Below, piece by piece: positions 33,683 through 43,691 of a DNA stretch of 64,000 bases (the first letter of the stretch is position 1; every line of letters starts with the position of its first letter). Under the pieces are notes generated by a model. It was not told the DNA's origin, made no database searches, and was given only the letters and a program-made list of their open reading frames with translations. The position numbers and the translations under genes are program-made. This DNA is from Comamonas odontotermitis (GTDB taxonomy: Bacteria > Pseudomonadota > Gammaproteobacteria > Burkholderiales > Burkholderiaceae_C). Location: contig NZ_CP083451.1 of NCBI RefSeq assembly GCF_020080045.1, positions 1,178,001 through 1,242,000 on the forward strand, read 5' to 3'.

Positions 33683-35659
33683 ATGGCAAGCAAAAACACG
33701 TCTACCAGTGAATACGGAGAAGGCTCGATACGCGTCCTCAAGGGACTGGAGCCGGTCAAGCAGCGTCCGGGCATGTATACCCGCACTGACAACCCGCTGC
33801 ACATCATTCAGGAGGTGATCGACAACGCGGCCGACGAGGCCCTGGCAGGGTTCGGCAAGAAAATCCGCGTCTACTTGCACACCGACGCTTCCATTAGCGT
33901 GGAAGACGATGGTCGCGGCATTCCGTTCGGCCTGCACCCGGAAGAGCACGCGCCCGTGGTCGAGCTGGTCTTCACCCGCCTGCATGCCGGCGGCAAGTTC
34001 GACAAGGGCCAGGGGGGCGCCTACAGCTTCTCGGGCGGCCTGCACGGTGTGGGTGTTTCGGTCACCAATGCATTGGCCACACGCCTGGAGGTGACGGTGC
34101 ACCGCGAAGGCTCTGCCGCCACCATGGCGTTTGCCGGGGGGGATGTGGTCGAGCCGCTGAAGGTGCGCGCGCTCACCAGCGGCGACCGCAAGCAGGGCAC
34201 AACCGTTCGCGTCTGGCCGGATGCCAAGTATTTCGAATCCAGCAACCTGCCCATGGGCGAACTGGTGCACCTGCTGCGCAGCAAGGCCGTGCTGATGCCA
34301 GGCGTGAGCGTGCAGCTCACCAACGACAAGACCCGCGACACGCAGACCTGGCAGTACAAGGGCGGCCTCAAGGACTACCTGCTGCAGACCCTGCCTGTGG
34401 ACCCGGTCATTCCGGTATTCGAAGGCGAGGGCTTTGCTGGCAAGCACGATGACAACTTCGCCGAAGGCGAGGGCGCCTCGTGGTGCGTGGCCTTTACCGA
34501 AGAAGGCCAGCCGGTGCGCGAGAGCTATGTCAACCTGATTCCCACCAGTGCGGGAGGTACGCACGAAAGCGGCCTGCGCGACGGTCTGTTCCAGGCGGTC
34601 AAGAGCTTCATCGAGCTGCATTCGCTGCTGCCCAAGGGCGTCAAGCTGATGCCTGAGGACGTGTTTGCCCGCGCCAACTATGTGCTGTCGGCCAAGGTGC
34701 TGGATCCGCAGTTCCAGGGCCAGATCAAGGAGCGCCTCAACTCGCGCGATGCCGTGCGCCTGGTCTCGGGCATGGTGCGGCCTGCTCTGGAGCTGTGGCT
34801 GCACGAAAACGTGGAATATGGCAAGAAACTCGCAGAAATCGCCATCAAGGCCGCGCAGACCCGCCAGCGTGCGGGTCAGAAGGTCGAAAAACGCAAGGGC
34901 AGCGGCGTGGCCGTGCTGCCCGGCAAGCTGACCGATTGCGAAAGCCGTGACATCGCTTACAACGAAGTCTTCCTGGTCGAGGGGGATTCAGCAGGTGGCA
35001 GCGCCAAGATGGGCCGTGACAAGGAAACCCAGGCCGTGCTGCCACTGCGCGGCAAGGTGCTCAACACCTGGGAAGTGGACCGCGACCTGTTGTTCAAGAA
35101 CACCGAAGTGCATGACATTGCCGTTGCCATTGGCGTGGATCCCCACGGCCCCAATGACGAGGTTGACTTGAGCGGCCTGCGCTACGGCAAGATCTGCATT
35201 CTCTCGGATGCAGACGTGGATGGTTCGCACATCCAGGTGCTGCTGCTGACGCTTTTCTTCAAGCACTTCCCCAAGCTCATCGATGCAGGCCATGTCTGCG
35301 TGGCGCGGCCACCGCTCTTTCGCGTGGACATTCCAGCGCGTGGCAAAAAACCGGCGGCCAAACTGTATGCGCTTGATGAGGCTGAACTCAAGGGCATCTT
35401 CGACAAGGCCGCCAAGGACGGTGTGGCGCGCGAGAAGTGCAAGGTCAGCCGTTTCAAGGGCCTGGGCGAGATGAATGCCGAGCAATTGTGGGATACCACT
35501 CTCAACCCCGACACCCGCCGCCTGCAGCCAATAATGCTGACGCACTCCGACCTGCAGCAGACGCAGCAGGTGATGGGCCAGCTGATGGGCAAGGGCGAAG
35601 CCGCCGCGCGGCGCGATCTGATGGAGATTCACGGCAACGATGTGGAGATCGACGTCTGA
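33683..35659 (+). CDS. parE: DNA topoisomerase IV subunit B
   Basis: 658 aa. GHKL ATPase domain with QEVIDNAADEAL (Mg-binding Asn), GRGIPFGLH and GGLHGVGVSV; then transducer; TOPRIM with EGDSAGGSAKMGRD and DADVDGSHI. With ParC it decatenates daughter chromosomes. Length and lack of the GyrB insertion fit ParE. The quinolone-determining stretch PLRGKVLNTWEV looks ordinary. parC follows on the same strand. Confidence 0.95.
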   Translation: MASKNTSTSEYGEGSIRVLKGLEPVKQRPGMYTRTDNPLHIIQEVIDNAADEALAGFGKKIRVYLHTDASISVEDDGRGIPFGLHPEEHAPVVELVFTRLHAGGKFDKGQGGAYSFSGGLHGVGVSVTNALATRLEVTVHREGSAATMAFAGGDVVEPLKVRALTSGDRKQGTTVRVWPDAKYFESSNLPMGELVHLLRSKAVLMPGVSVQLTNDKTRDTQTWQYKGGLKDYLLQTLPVDPVIPVFEGEGFAGKHDDNFAEGEGASWCVAFTEEGQPVRESYVNLIPTSAGGTHESGLRDGLFQAVKSFIELHSLLPKGVKLMPEDVFARANYVLSAKVLDPQFQGQIKERLNSRDAVRLVSGMVRPALELWLHENVEYGKKLAEIAIKAAQTRQRAGQKVEKRKGSGVAVLPGKLTDCESRDIAYNEVFLVEGDSAGGSAKMGRDKETQAVLPLRGKVLNTWEVDRDLLFKNTEVHDIAVAIGVDPHGPNDEVDLSGLRYGKICILSDADVDGSHIQVLLLTLFFKHFPKLIDAGHVCVARPPLFRVDIPARGKKPAAKLYALDEAELKGIFDKAAKDGVAREKCKVSRFKGLGEMNAEQLWDTTLNPDTRRLQPIMLTHSDLQQTQQVMGQLMGKGEAAARRDLMEIHGNDVEIDV

Positions 35660-35803
35660 TTCCATTCCTCAACCATCCGATGACTTTGTCGGCTTCGCTC
35701 GTCGTGCTACAGCACTGCCTTCGCTTCGCCTTCGTGTATTCGAATGGTGGAGACACGGAATAAGGCAACCACCACCGCTCTAGCACCAAATGGCGCCGCA
35801 TCA

Positions 35804-35857
35804 ATAGATAAAACCATTGCTGACGCCCGTCTATCAAGCGCAGAAAGCTATCAAAAT
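35804..35857 (-). repeat. R1 intergenic repeat between parE and parC
   Basis: On the minus strand: TTTTGATAGCTTTCTGCGCTTGATAGACGGGCGTC, then GGTTTTATC (read in two pieces). It ends at the parC ATG, which argues that frames upstream of 35858 are not coding. Confidence 0.65.
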
Positions 35858-38218
35858 ATGAGTGAACAAACCGGTTTGGACCTGTTGTCCAACACACCGC
35901 CGGATGACGGCGGCAGTCTTGATCTGGGCAACTACGCCCAGCGTGCCTATCTGGAGTACGCGCTCTCGGTCGTCAAGGGCCGTGCGCTGCCCGATGTGTG
36001 CGACGGCCAGAAGCCCGTGCAGCGCCGCATCCTGTACACCATGGCGCGCATGGGTCTGGGATTTTCGGGGGCCAATGCGGCGCATGGCGCTGCTCCCGCC
36101 AAGAGCGCGCGGGTGGTGGGCGACACCATGGGCAAGTACCACCCGCATGGCGACTCGGCCATCTATGACGCCATGGTACGCATGGCGCAGGATTTTTCTC
36201 AGCGCTACCCGCTGGTCGATGGACAGGGCAACTTCGGTAGCCGTGACGGCGATGGCGCAGCAGCCATGCGTTACACCGAAGCGCGGCTGGCCAAGATCAC
36301 CACCTTGCTGCTCGACGAGATCGACATGGGCACCGTCGACTTCGTGCCCAATTACGACGGCAAGGAAGAAGAGCCTGCCCAGTTGCCTGCACGCCTGCCC
36401 TTTGCGCTGTTGAACGGCGCCAGCGGCATTGCCGTGGGTCTGGCAACCGAAATCCCCAGCCACAACCTGCGTGAAGTGGCCGATGCCTGCGTGGCGCTGA
36501 TCAAGAAGCCCGCGATGACGGATGCCGATCTGCACGCCATCGTTCCTGGCCCCGATTACCCGGGTGGCGGTCAGATCATCAGCAGCGACAAGGATATTGC
36601 CGATGCCTACCGCACCGGCCGTGGTTCCATCAAGGTGCGCGCGCGCTGGACGATTGAAGAGCTGGCGCGTGGCCAGTGGCAACTGGTGGTGAACGAGCTG
36701 CCGCCCGGTGTCTCTTCGCAGAAGGTGCTCGAAGAGATCGAGGACCTGACCAACCCCAAGGTCAAGACCGGCAAGAAAGCGCTGACGCAGGACCAGACCC
36801 AGCTCAAGGCCACGGTGCTGTCGGTGCTCGATGGTGTGCGCGACGAGTCGAGCAAGGACGCGGCGGTGCGTCTGGTGTTCGAGCCCAAGACCGGCAAGAC
36901 GCCACAATCCGAATTGATCACCTGCCTGTTGGCACACACCAGCCTGGAGACCTCGTCATCGATCAACCTGACGATGATTGGCATCGACGGCAAGCCAACG
37001 CAGAAATCGCTGCGCCAGATGCTGGAGGAGTGGATCGAGTTCCGCCAGATCACCATCACCCGCCGCTCGCAGCACCGCCTCACCAAGGTGCTGGACCGTA
37101 TCCACATCCTCGAAGGTCGCCAGCTGGTCCTGCTGAACATCGACGAGGTGATTGCCATCATCCGCGCCAGCGATGAGCCCAAGGCCGCACTGATGGCGCG
37201 CTTTGACCTGACGGAGCGCCAGGCCGACGACATCCTGGAAATCCGTCTGCGCCAACTGGCACGGCTGGAAGCCATCAAGATCGAGCAGGAGCTCAAGGAG
37301 TTGCGCGAAGAGCAGGGCAAGCTCGAAGACATTCTGGCCAATCCCGCTTCGCTCAAGCGCCTGATGGTCAAGGAAATCGAAAGCGACGCCAAGCAGTTTG
37401 CCGATGCGCGCCGTACCTTGATTCAGGAGGAGAAAAAGGCGGTTGCTGAAGTCAAGGTGGTGGATGAACCCGTTACCGTTGTGGTGTCCGAAAAAGGCTG
37501 GGTGCGCGCGCGCACCGGCCATGGTCACGAGACCGGCAGCTTCAGCTTCAAGTCGGGCGACAGCCTGTACGGCACCTTTGAATGCCGCACGGTCGACCAG
37601 TTGCTGGTATTTGGCAGCAACGGTCGGGTCTACTCAATCCCCGTGGCCGCCTTGCCGGGCGGGCGGGGCGATGGCCAGCCGGTGACCACGATGATGGAGC
37701 TGGAGGCAGGCACGCAGATTCTCTACTACTTTGCCGGGCCGCTGCCCGCCAGTCTGCTGCTGGCATCAAGCGCTGGCTACGGCTTTACCGCGCAGGTGGA
37801 GAACATGGTTTCGCGCCAGAAAGGCGGCAAGGCCTTTGTCACGCTGGCAGACGGCGATACGCTGTGCCGTCCCTCGCTCGTGTCGGGCACCAATGGCAGC
37901 GTCGAGCTGCCAGATGCCACCCATGTGGTCTGCGCCTCGGCGGGCGGACGCATCCTCACGTTCGACATCACCGAACTGAACCAGATGGCCAATGGTGGCA
38001 AGGGCCTCAAGCTGATCGATCTGGAGGGCAATGACCGCCTGGCGGGCGCCGCCGCCTACACGCGCAGCATTCGCATCGAGGGCATTGGCCGTGGCGGCAA
38101 GGCGCGCGAGGAAACGCTGGAGATCCGCAGCCTGAACAACGCCAAGTCCAGCCGCGCCAAGAAGGGCAAGGCAGCCGACCTGGGCTTCAAGCCGAACGCG
38201 GTGTTCCGCGTGGAGTGA
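35858..38218 (+). CDS. parC: DNA topoisomerase IV subunit A
   Basis: 786 aa. Winged-helix/tower domain with the catalytic Tyr in AAMRYTEAR (about residue 133) and quinolone-determining region [13 protein letters not shown]; the Ser and Asp there are in the drug-susceptible form seen in related enzymes. The C-terminal beta-pinwheel runs from about residue 520. An in-frame GTG at 35744 would add 38 residues, but that extension reads through an R1 repeat and lacks the family pattern, so ATG 35858 is used. Pairs with parE. Confidence 0.94.
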   Translation: MSEQTGLDLLSNTPPDDGGSLDLGNYAQRAYLEYALSVVKGRALPDVCDGQKPVQRRILYTMARMGLGFSGANAAHGAAPAKSARVVGDTMGKYHPHGDSAIYDAMVRMAQDFSQRYPLVDGQGNFGSRDGDGAAAMRYTEARLAKITTLLLDEIDMGTVDFVPNYDGKEEEPAQLPARLPFALLNGASGIAVGLATEIPSHNLREVADACVALIKKPAMTDADLHAIVPGPDYPGGGQIISSDKDIADAYRTGRGSIKVRARWTIEELARGQWQLVVNELPPGVSSQKVLEEIEDLTNPKVKTGKKALTQDQTQLKATVLSVLDGVRDESSKDAAVRLVFEPKTGKTPQSELITCLLAHTSLETSSSINLTMIGIDGKPTQKSLRQMLEEWIEFRQITITRRSQHRLTKVLDRIHILEGRQLVLLNIDEVIAIIRASDEPKAALMARFDLTERQADDILEIRLRQLARLEAIKIEQELKELREEQGKLEDILANPASLKRLMVKEIESDAKQFADARRTLIQEEKKAVAEVKVVDEPVTVVVSEKGWVRARTGHGHETGSFSFKSGDSLYGTFECRTVDQLLVFGSNGRVYSIPVAALPGGRGDGQPVTTMMELEAGTQILYYFAGPLPASLLLASSAGYGFTAQVENMVSRQKGGKAFVTLADGDTLCRPSLVSGTNGSVELPDATHVVCASAGGRILTFDITELNQMANGGKGLKLIDLEGNDRLAGAAAYTRSIRIEGIGRGGKAREETLEIRSLNNAKSSRAKKGKAADLGFKPNAVFRVE

Positions 38219-38248
38219 CCGACGGGGTCGATACGGGCCCTGCCATAT

Positions 38249-38349
38249 TCAAAAAAAAAAGAGAGCTGGCTGCGCGCTCCTGTCAATGATTCCGCTACGA
38301 AAATGGTTGGAGATCAAGGATGGGGAGGTGCAGCCGACTTTCTTTTTTT
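38249..38349. terminator. Long imperfect inverted repeat downstream of parC
   Basis: AAAAAAAAAAGAGAGCTGGC at 38251-38270 and GCAGCCGACTTTCTTTTTTT near 38330-38349 are near-complementary, enclosing about 60 nt. The A- and T-runs at the ends suggest a two-way terminator between convergent parC and trmO. Confidence 0.5.
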
Positions 38350-38363
38350 GTGATCGAAAAACC

Positions 38364-38846
38364 TCAGCCCATGCGATCGTCCGACACAGTTGAAGGCAGG
38401 TGCTGCAGGCCCTGACTGAACCAACCTATGCGTTCGGTAGAGCGCACATCCAGCTGCGGTACATAGGGCTTGATGTCGAGCACTGGCGTGCCGTCCAGCA
38501 TGTCATTGCCGCGAAAGCGAAGCACGTGGCCCTGCACCTGCACCAGTTGCACGATGGACAGGCCGATGCGGTTGGGCCGCGCCGGCGCGCGCGTGGCGAA
38601 AACGCCGTGGCTCTCGGTATCCATGAAGGGCACGACTTCGAGCTTTTCCGTCGCCTGGTGCAGATGCGTGAGCAGGATCAGGTAGGCGAAGCCTTCGATG
38701 TCACGCAGGCCGGCGGCAAAGGCTTCGAATACTTCCAGTTCACCTTCCGCATCGGCTGCGGCCACGGTCTGGATCGGCATGCCCTGTGTGCTGTGGAAGG
38801 GACTGCGGATCGTGCCGATGGGGCGCATGGTGATGATGTCGTTCAT
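38364..38846 (-). CDS. trmO: TrmO-type tRNA (t6A37) N6-methyltransferase
   Basis: 160 aa. Single-domain TrmO/TsaA (YaeB-like) protein: PIGTIRSPF (residues ~8-16), DIEGFAYLILLTHLH, GVFATRAPARPNRIGLS and LDIKPYVPQLD. It methylates threonylcarbamoyl-adenosine at position 37 of certain tRNAs with SAM. It lacks the longer C-terminal domain of E. coli TrmO, as many bacterial versions do. Its start overlaps the peroxidase stop by 4 nt, an odd functional pairing. Confidence 0.85.
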   Translation of the reverse strand: MNDIITMRPIGTIRSPFHSTQGMPIQTVAAADAEGELEVFEAFAAGLRDIEGFAYLILLTHLHQATEKLEVVPFMDTESHGVFATRAPARPNRIGLSIVQLVQVQGHVLRFRGNDMLDGTPVLDIKPYVPQLDVRSTERIGWFSQGLQHLPSTVSDDRMG

Positions 38847-40072
38847 GGGTGGCTTTTATTGGCGGCAAAGGGATCGGAGAACTGGGGATTGCTGATGAAT
38901 GTGTAGTCGGTCAGCGTTTTCAGAAAGGCCACGAGGTCGGACTTGTCCTGAGCCTGCAGGCGGATCTGTGAGATGAGCGGATCCTTGTAGGGGTTGAGCC
39001 GGCCGTCGCCTGCATACAGGCCATTGCCCACATTGCGGCCGCCGTCGGCATAGAAGTCGAGCACGGCTTCGAGCGTGCCGATGCTGCCGTCATGCATGTA
39101 GGGTGCGGTCAGCTCGATATTGCGCAGGCTGGCTGCACGAAAGCGTCCCATGTCGGTGATCTTTCGGGTGAGTTCGTACACTCCGCGGTTCGGCTCCGGG
39201 TAGGCGCCTGTACCTCCGATGTTGAACAGCCCCGTGTTGTGAAACACCGCTGGCGCGTCGGTTGTCGTGGCTGTGCGGAACTGGTCATTGAAGTTCGGGC
39301 TGCCGTGGCAGCGCGAGCACAGCGCCTGATCGCCGAAGAAAAGGCGCATTCCCCGCGTCTCCGTATCCGTCAGTGTCACCTGCCCGGCAAGATGGCGGTC
39401 ATAGCGGCTGTCTGCCGAGATGAGCGTGCGCTCGAAGGCTGCGATGGCCTTGGCAACATGGTCCCAGCTCAGCGGCTCTGGCAGGCCCGCAAACGCTGCT
39501 GCAAAGCGTGGCGGGTAGTCGGGATCGCGGCGCAATCGGGCCAGTACCTCGTCGCGGTTGCCGTCATTCACGCCTAGCTCTACCGGATGGACATTGAACA
39601 GCGGCGCGAGCAGCTGCTGCTCCAGTGTGGTCGCTGCCGGATCGGCCCAGTTCAGCGTGCTGTGGTAGGCCACATTGGCCAGGGGCTGGGCGTTGCGCGG
39701 GTGTATCTCGCCGGTGGAACCACGTGCCAGTGCCCGGTTGTCGGTGAAGGCGCTGGCCTGTGCATGGCAACTGGCGCAGGACTGCGTGCCGTTGCCCGAC
39801 AACCGGGTGTCATAGAACAGGCGCCGACCCAGCTCCACTTTGGCCGTGTTCATTGGATTGTTTTCAGGCACGACAGGCGGACTCCAGTCGGCTGGAAGAC
39901 TCCATTGCCAGGGCTCGGTAGCAGGCAACTCGATGGTGCTGCCTGCCGTGGAACCGCCGCCGCAGCCTGCGAAGGTTGTCGCCACTGCCAGGCAGGCGAA
40001 CATCCAGATCTGCAGGCGTGTTGTACGCAGGGAACGGCCGCATGGTGGGGCGGCGCTATCATGGGGTTGCAT
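38843..40072 (-). CDS. Di-haem cytochrome-c peroxidase/MauG-family lipoprotein
   Basis: 409 aa. Signal segment with a possible lipobox at FAGCGGG (about residue 32). Two c-type haem sites: CASCH (about residue 97) and CSRCH (about residue 255). Family pieces ELGRRLFYDTRLS and LRNIELTAPYMHDGS are clear. Members reduce H2O2 or oxidise protein side chains in the periplasm. ATG 40072 is preferred; an upstream start at 40135 would overlap the divergent gene's promoter. Divergent from a propeller lipoprotein gene. Confidence 0.88.
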   Translation of the reverse strand: MQPHDSAAPPCGRSLRTTRLQIWMFACLAVATTFAGCGGGSTAGSTIELPATEPWQWSLPADWSPPVVPENNPMNTAKVELGRRLFYDTRLSGNGTQSCASCHAQASAFTDNRALARGSTGEIHPRNAQPLANVAYHSTLNWADPAATTLEQQLLAPLFNVHPVELGVNDGNRDEVLARLRRDPDYPPRFAAAFAGLPEPLSWDHVAKAIAAFERTLISADSRYDRHLAGQVTLTDTETRGMRLFFGDQALCSRCHGSPNFNDQFRTATTTDAPAVFHNTGLFNIGGTGAYPEPNRGVYELTRKITDMGRFRAASLRNIELTAPYMHDGSIGTLEAVLDFYADGGRNVGNGLYAGDGRLNPYKDPLISQIRLQAQDKSDLVAFLKTLTDYTFISNPQFSDPFAANKSHP

Positions 40073-40135
40073 CGCTATTCCAAAATATAATAACGATGGT
40101 ATTTTATTGAATGAATTCAAATCAATGAGGAGCAC

Positions 40136-41071
40136 ATGAAAATCATTTCCGCTTTGCGCAACACCTTTGGGCTGCGCCGCTGGTTGCTAGCCGGTATGGC
40201 TTCGGGGTTCGTGGCGCTGTCGGCCTGTGGTGGCGGGGGTAGTGACGTGGATCGGGGACCGACCACACTGCCGGTGGCAGCCAAGCTCAATGGCCTGTAC
40301 TGGGACAAGGCCGAATCCAGGCTGTACCTGACTGACGACACGGCCAACAATATCCGTGTGTGGGACGGCAACCAGTCCTTTCCGGCCTATGCGGCCTTGC
40401 CTGCAGCGCCAGCCAGCGGCGCCACGCTGGGACAGTTGACGCGCAGATCTGATGGCGCGTTCTACACCACGCGTTTTGGTTTCGGTACCGATGGCGCAGT
40501 CGTTGCCGTTCCCAAGAGCGGCACCGCCTTCAACCTGGAAGGGACGGACCCAAAGCGCCGCCGCATCGGCATCACCACGGCACCTGATGGCGCCTTGCTG
40601 GATGGATGGTTCATCAAGGGCGGCGCAGGCGCAGTGAGCCAGCTGAGCATGAACGGCCAACAGGCGAGCGAGCGTGAACTGGTCACCGGCCTTGGCAAAC
40701 CGGTAGGCCTGGCAGTGGCGGGTGACACGCTCTACATCGGCGATCAGAACAACGGGCAACTGCTGTCGTACTCGCTGAGCAAGGTGCGCGCGCAGCCCGC
40801 CGGTCTGGCTGACGGCAAGCTCGTGGCCACTTTCACGACGCTCGATGGTATCGACCTGATGACAGCGGCGCCAGACGGTACGCTGTTCTTCGGCGGCTCA
40901 GGCGGCAAGCTGTTTCAGGTCAACCCCAAGGGGGAAACCAGTGTGCTGGCGAGCGGCTGGTCCAAGATCATCGGCGTGGCCTACGACGAGTCCAACCGCC
41001 GGCTGTTCGCGGCAGTGGCGGCTCCCGATGCGAGCGGCACGGCGAGCGTTCGGATCGTGCCGGTGAAGTGA
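40136..41071 (+). CDS. Beta-propeller (NHL/SMP-30-like) lipoprotein
   Basis: 311 aa. Lipoprotein signal with the lipobox Cys in VALSACGGGG (about residue 31). Repeated strand motifs such as LNGLYWDKAESRLYLTDDTANNI, GDTLYIGDQNNGQLL and VAYDESNRRLFAAVA indicate a six-bladed propeller. Divergent from the di-haem peroxidase with about 63 bp between starts, so the two are probably co-regulated and may interact at the membrane; that is inference. GAGGAG lies upstream of the ATG. Confidence 0.75.
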   Translation: MKIISALRNTFGLRRWLLAGMASGFVALSACGGGGSDVDRGPTTLPVAAKLNGLYWDKAESRLYLTDDTANNIRVWDGNQSFPAYAALPAAPASGATLGQLTRRSDGAFYTTRFGFGTDGAVVAVPKSGTAFNLEGTDPKRRRIGITTAPDGALLDGWFIKGGAGAVSQLSMNGQQASERELVTGLGKPVGLAVAGDTLYIGDQNNGQLLSYSLSKVRAQPAGLADGKLVATFTTLDGIDLMTAAPDGTLFFGGSGGKLFQVNPKGETSVLASGWSKIIGVAYDESNRRLFAAVAAPDASGTASVRIVPVK

Positions 41072-41167
41072 GCAGGATATGCCTTGGCCGCTTGCCTTGT
41101 CTGGTGCAGGCAGCACGGCTGGGGCCAGAAAGGCAGGCCGGTAGCCTGAAGGCAATCCCGGCTGCCA

Positions 41168-42079
41168 TCACCTTGCAGGCAGCAAAACTCGCAGGTGCTC
41201 CACAAACGCCTTCACACCTTGCGGCAGCTGGCGTCCGGTCAGCGTCTGCAATTCGATGGAGCGGGCATTCATGCCGCGCTCGCGGATGGCCGCCGTATGC
41301 AGCTGGCCCCGGCGCACGTATTCACGCACGGTTACTTCGCCGCCCAGCGTGAGTCCGCCGCCGTGCAGCACAAATCGCACCAGGGCATCGAACTGGCTGC
41401 TCTCCAGCGCCGGTTCAAACTCCAGCCCGCGCTGACCGCAGGCAATGTCGAACAGCTGGCGCGCGGTGTTGCCTTCGTCCAGCAGGGCAATTGGGTAGGG
41501 GTGCATCTGCGCAAGCGTCACGCTGGCAAAGCGGGCCAGCGGGTGATCGGGCGGCATGATCGCAATCACGGGCGAGTTCTGGCGGTGTTGCACATCGATG
41601 TCGCGTACTGCGGCGCGGCTGTAGGTGAGACCGATGTCGGCGTCTCCGTTGCGCACGGCGTGGGTCACCTCGGCAGGTGATGCGGCAGTGAGCTGAAACC
41701 GCATGCCCGGGTGCTGGTTGCGGAAAGTGGCCATGGCATGGGGCAGAAACTCGAAGGCAAACCCGGCGGATGCAACCACGCGGACATGGCCGCGGCGCAA
41801 CCCGTGCAAGGCCTGGATATCCGACACCACCTGTTCTGCTTCCAGCGCGTGGCGTCTGGCATGGTGAGCGAGCAGCTCTCCTGCGGCACTGGCCACCATG
41901 CCTCGTGGGCGGCGCTCGAACAAGGGGGTTTGCAGCACTTCTTCCAGTGATGCGATCTGGCGGCTGACGGCCGATGCCGAAACGTTGAGCCGCAGCGCAG
42001 CTTCGCTCACCGAGCCGCTGCGCACCACTTCCAGAAAGTAGCGAATGGCGGTGTCCTGTAGATGCTGAGACGTTCGCAT
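41168..42079 (-). CDS. LysR-type transcriptional regulator
   Basis: 303 aa. N-terminal winged helix (TAIRYFLEVVRSGSVSEAALRLNVSASAVSRQIASLE) and a C-terminal effector-binding domain of usual length. Divergent from the amidase gene with a 107-bp spacer, so it most likely controls the amidase-Bug pair in response to an amide or its product. Confidence 0.9.
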   Translation of the reverse strand: MRTSQHLQDTAIRYFLEVVRSGSVSEAALRLNVSASAVSRQIASLEEVLQTPLFERRPRGMVASAAGELLAHHARRHALEAEQVVSDIQALHGLRRGHVRVVASAGFAFEFLPHAMATFRNQHPGMRFQLTAASPAEVTHAVRNGDADIGLTYSRAAVRDIDVQHRQNSPVIAIMPPDHPLARFASVTLAQMHPYPIALLDEGNTARQLFDIACGQRGLEFEPALESSQFDALVRFVLHGGGLTLGGEVTVREYVRRGQLHTAAIRERGMNARSIELQTLTGRQLPQGVKAFVEHLRVLLPAR

Positions 42080-42186
42080 GGCCTGCTTTGCAAAAAACGC
42101 AACGATAACCGCAGAAAATTGTGATTGTCGGAAAGTGGATGTTTACCTATGCTGAATTTTCAAGACATCCAGGAGACGGACATTCA

Positions 42187-43647
42187 ATGAGCGAGCACCG
42201 TATTTCTGCCAGCTCCGGCATCGTGGAACTCAGCGCCACCCAGCTTTCAGCAGCCATCCATCGCAAAGAGGTTTCCTGCACTGAGGTGCTGCAGGCCTTC
42301 TGGGGCCAGATGGATCGGCTCAACCCCCAGGTCAATGCCTTGGTGGCGCACATGCCCCGCGAGCCGCTGCTGGCGCAGGCGCGCCAGCTTGACGAAGAGC
42401 TGGCGCGTGGCCACAGCAGGGGCCCGCTGCATGGCTTTCCGCAGGCGCCCAAGGACATTTCACCCGCTGCAGGCATGGTCACTACCAAGGGCTCGCCGAT
42501 CTTCGCGGGCCAGGTAACGCAGGCGGATGCGGTGGCTTTCGAGCGCATGCGCGCTGGCGGCGCACTGTTTGTGGCTCGCAGCAACTCGCCCGAATTCGGG
42601 CTGGGTGGCCACACCTACAACCCTGTCTATGGCACCACGCGCAACGCCTTCGATCCCGCGCGCTCGGCGGGTGGCAGTAGTGGCGGTGCAGCCGTGGCTG
42701 TGGCCTTGCACATGCTGCCGGTAGCCGATGGTTCGGACATGATGGGTTCGCTGCGCACGCCGGCCGCATTCAACAACGTCTACGGCCTGCGCACTTCGGT
42801 GGGCTGTGTGCCGCACGGGCCGGGGGATGAGGTGTTCTTTCAGCAGTTCAGCGTGGCGGGGCCGATGGCGCGCAATATTCCCGATCTGGCGTTACTGCTG
42901 TCGGTGCAGGCGGGGTTTGATGCACGGCTGCCGCTCACGCGGCGCAGCGAGGGCGCGCAGAACTGGGGCGGGGCGCTGTCGCGTGATTTTCGCGGTACGC
43001 GCATCGGCTGGCTGGGCGATCTGGGCGGGCATTTGCCCATGGAGCCTGGGGTGCTCGATATCTGCCGTACGGCACTTCAGTCGTTCATCGAAATCGGCTG
43101 CAAGGTGGATGAAGTGGTGCCGCATTTCGACATGGAGCAGCTGTGGCGGGCCTGGATCGACCTGCGCAGCTTCACCGTGGCGGGCGCCAATGCAGCGTTG
43201 TACGACGATCCGGCCAAACGCGCATTGCTCAAACCCGAAGCCGTGTGGGAGATGGCGCGTGGCCGCGCGCTGTCCGCCATGGACATCTATGCGGCAGCGC
43301 GCGTGCGAAGCGCCTGGTATGAGACGCTGCGGCGGTTGTTCGAAACCTACGATTTCCTGATCCTGCCTGCCGCCCAGGTCTTTCCTTTCCAGGCGGAGCT
43401 GGACTGGCCCAAGACCGTGGGTGGCCGCACCATGGACACCTACCACCGCTGGATGCAGGCGGTTATTCCCGCCACCATGGCGGGCCTGCCTGCGCTGGCA
43501 GCACCTGCGGGCTTCAGTGCGCAAGGGCTGCCTGCAGGCTTGCAGATCATCGGACCTGTGCAGGCCGATCTGGCCGTGCTCCAGATAGGCCATGCCTACG
43601 ACCAGGCCAGCGGCCATGCGCGCGTAGCGAGTCCGCTGCTGGCTTGA
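42187..43647 (+). CDS. Amidase-signature family hydrolase
   Basis: 486 aa. Amidase-signature enzyme with Ser-cisSer-Lys triad: Lys in PQAPKDISPAAG (about residue 84) and GGSSGGAAVAVAL with the Ser pair (about residue 160). Hydrolyses an amide or related bond; substrate unknown. ATG 42187 is preceded by AGGAGAC; longer in-frame starts at 42121 and 42139 overlap the promoter region. Followed after 44 nt by a Bug solute-binding gene, suggesting uptake and hydrolysis of the same compound. Confidence 0.88.
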   Translation: MSEHRISASSGIVELSATQLSAAIHRKEVSCTEVLQAFWGQMDRLNPQVNALVAHMPREPLLAQARQLDEELARGHSRGPLHGFPQAPKDISPAAGMVTTKGSPIFAGQVTQADAVAFERMRAGGALFVARSNSPEFGLGGHTYNPVYGTTRNAFDPARSAGGSSGGAAVAVALHMLPVADGSDMMGSLRTPAAFNNVYGLRTSVGCVPHGPGDEVFFQQFSVAGPMARNIPDLALLLSVQAGFDARLPLTRRSEGAQNWGGALSRDFRGTRIGWLGDLGGHLPMEPGVLDICRTALQSFIEIGCKVDEVVPHFDMEQLWRAWIDLRSFTVAGANAALYDDPAKRALLKPEAVWEMARGRALSAMDIYAAARVRSAWYETLRRLFETYDFLILPAAQVFPFQAELDWPKTVGGRTMDTYHRWMQAVIPATMAGLPALAAPAGFSAQGLPAGLQIIGPVQADLAVLQIGHAYDQASGHARVASPLLA

Positions 43648-43691
43648 TGTCGTGTTTTCAGAAAGCGTATCTTCCAAAGGAGATTTTCACC

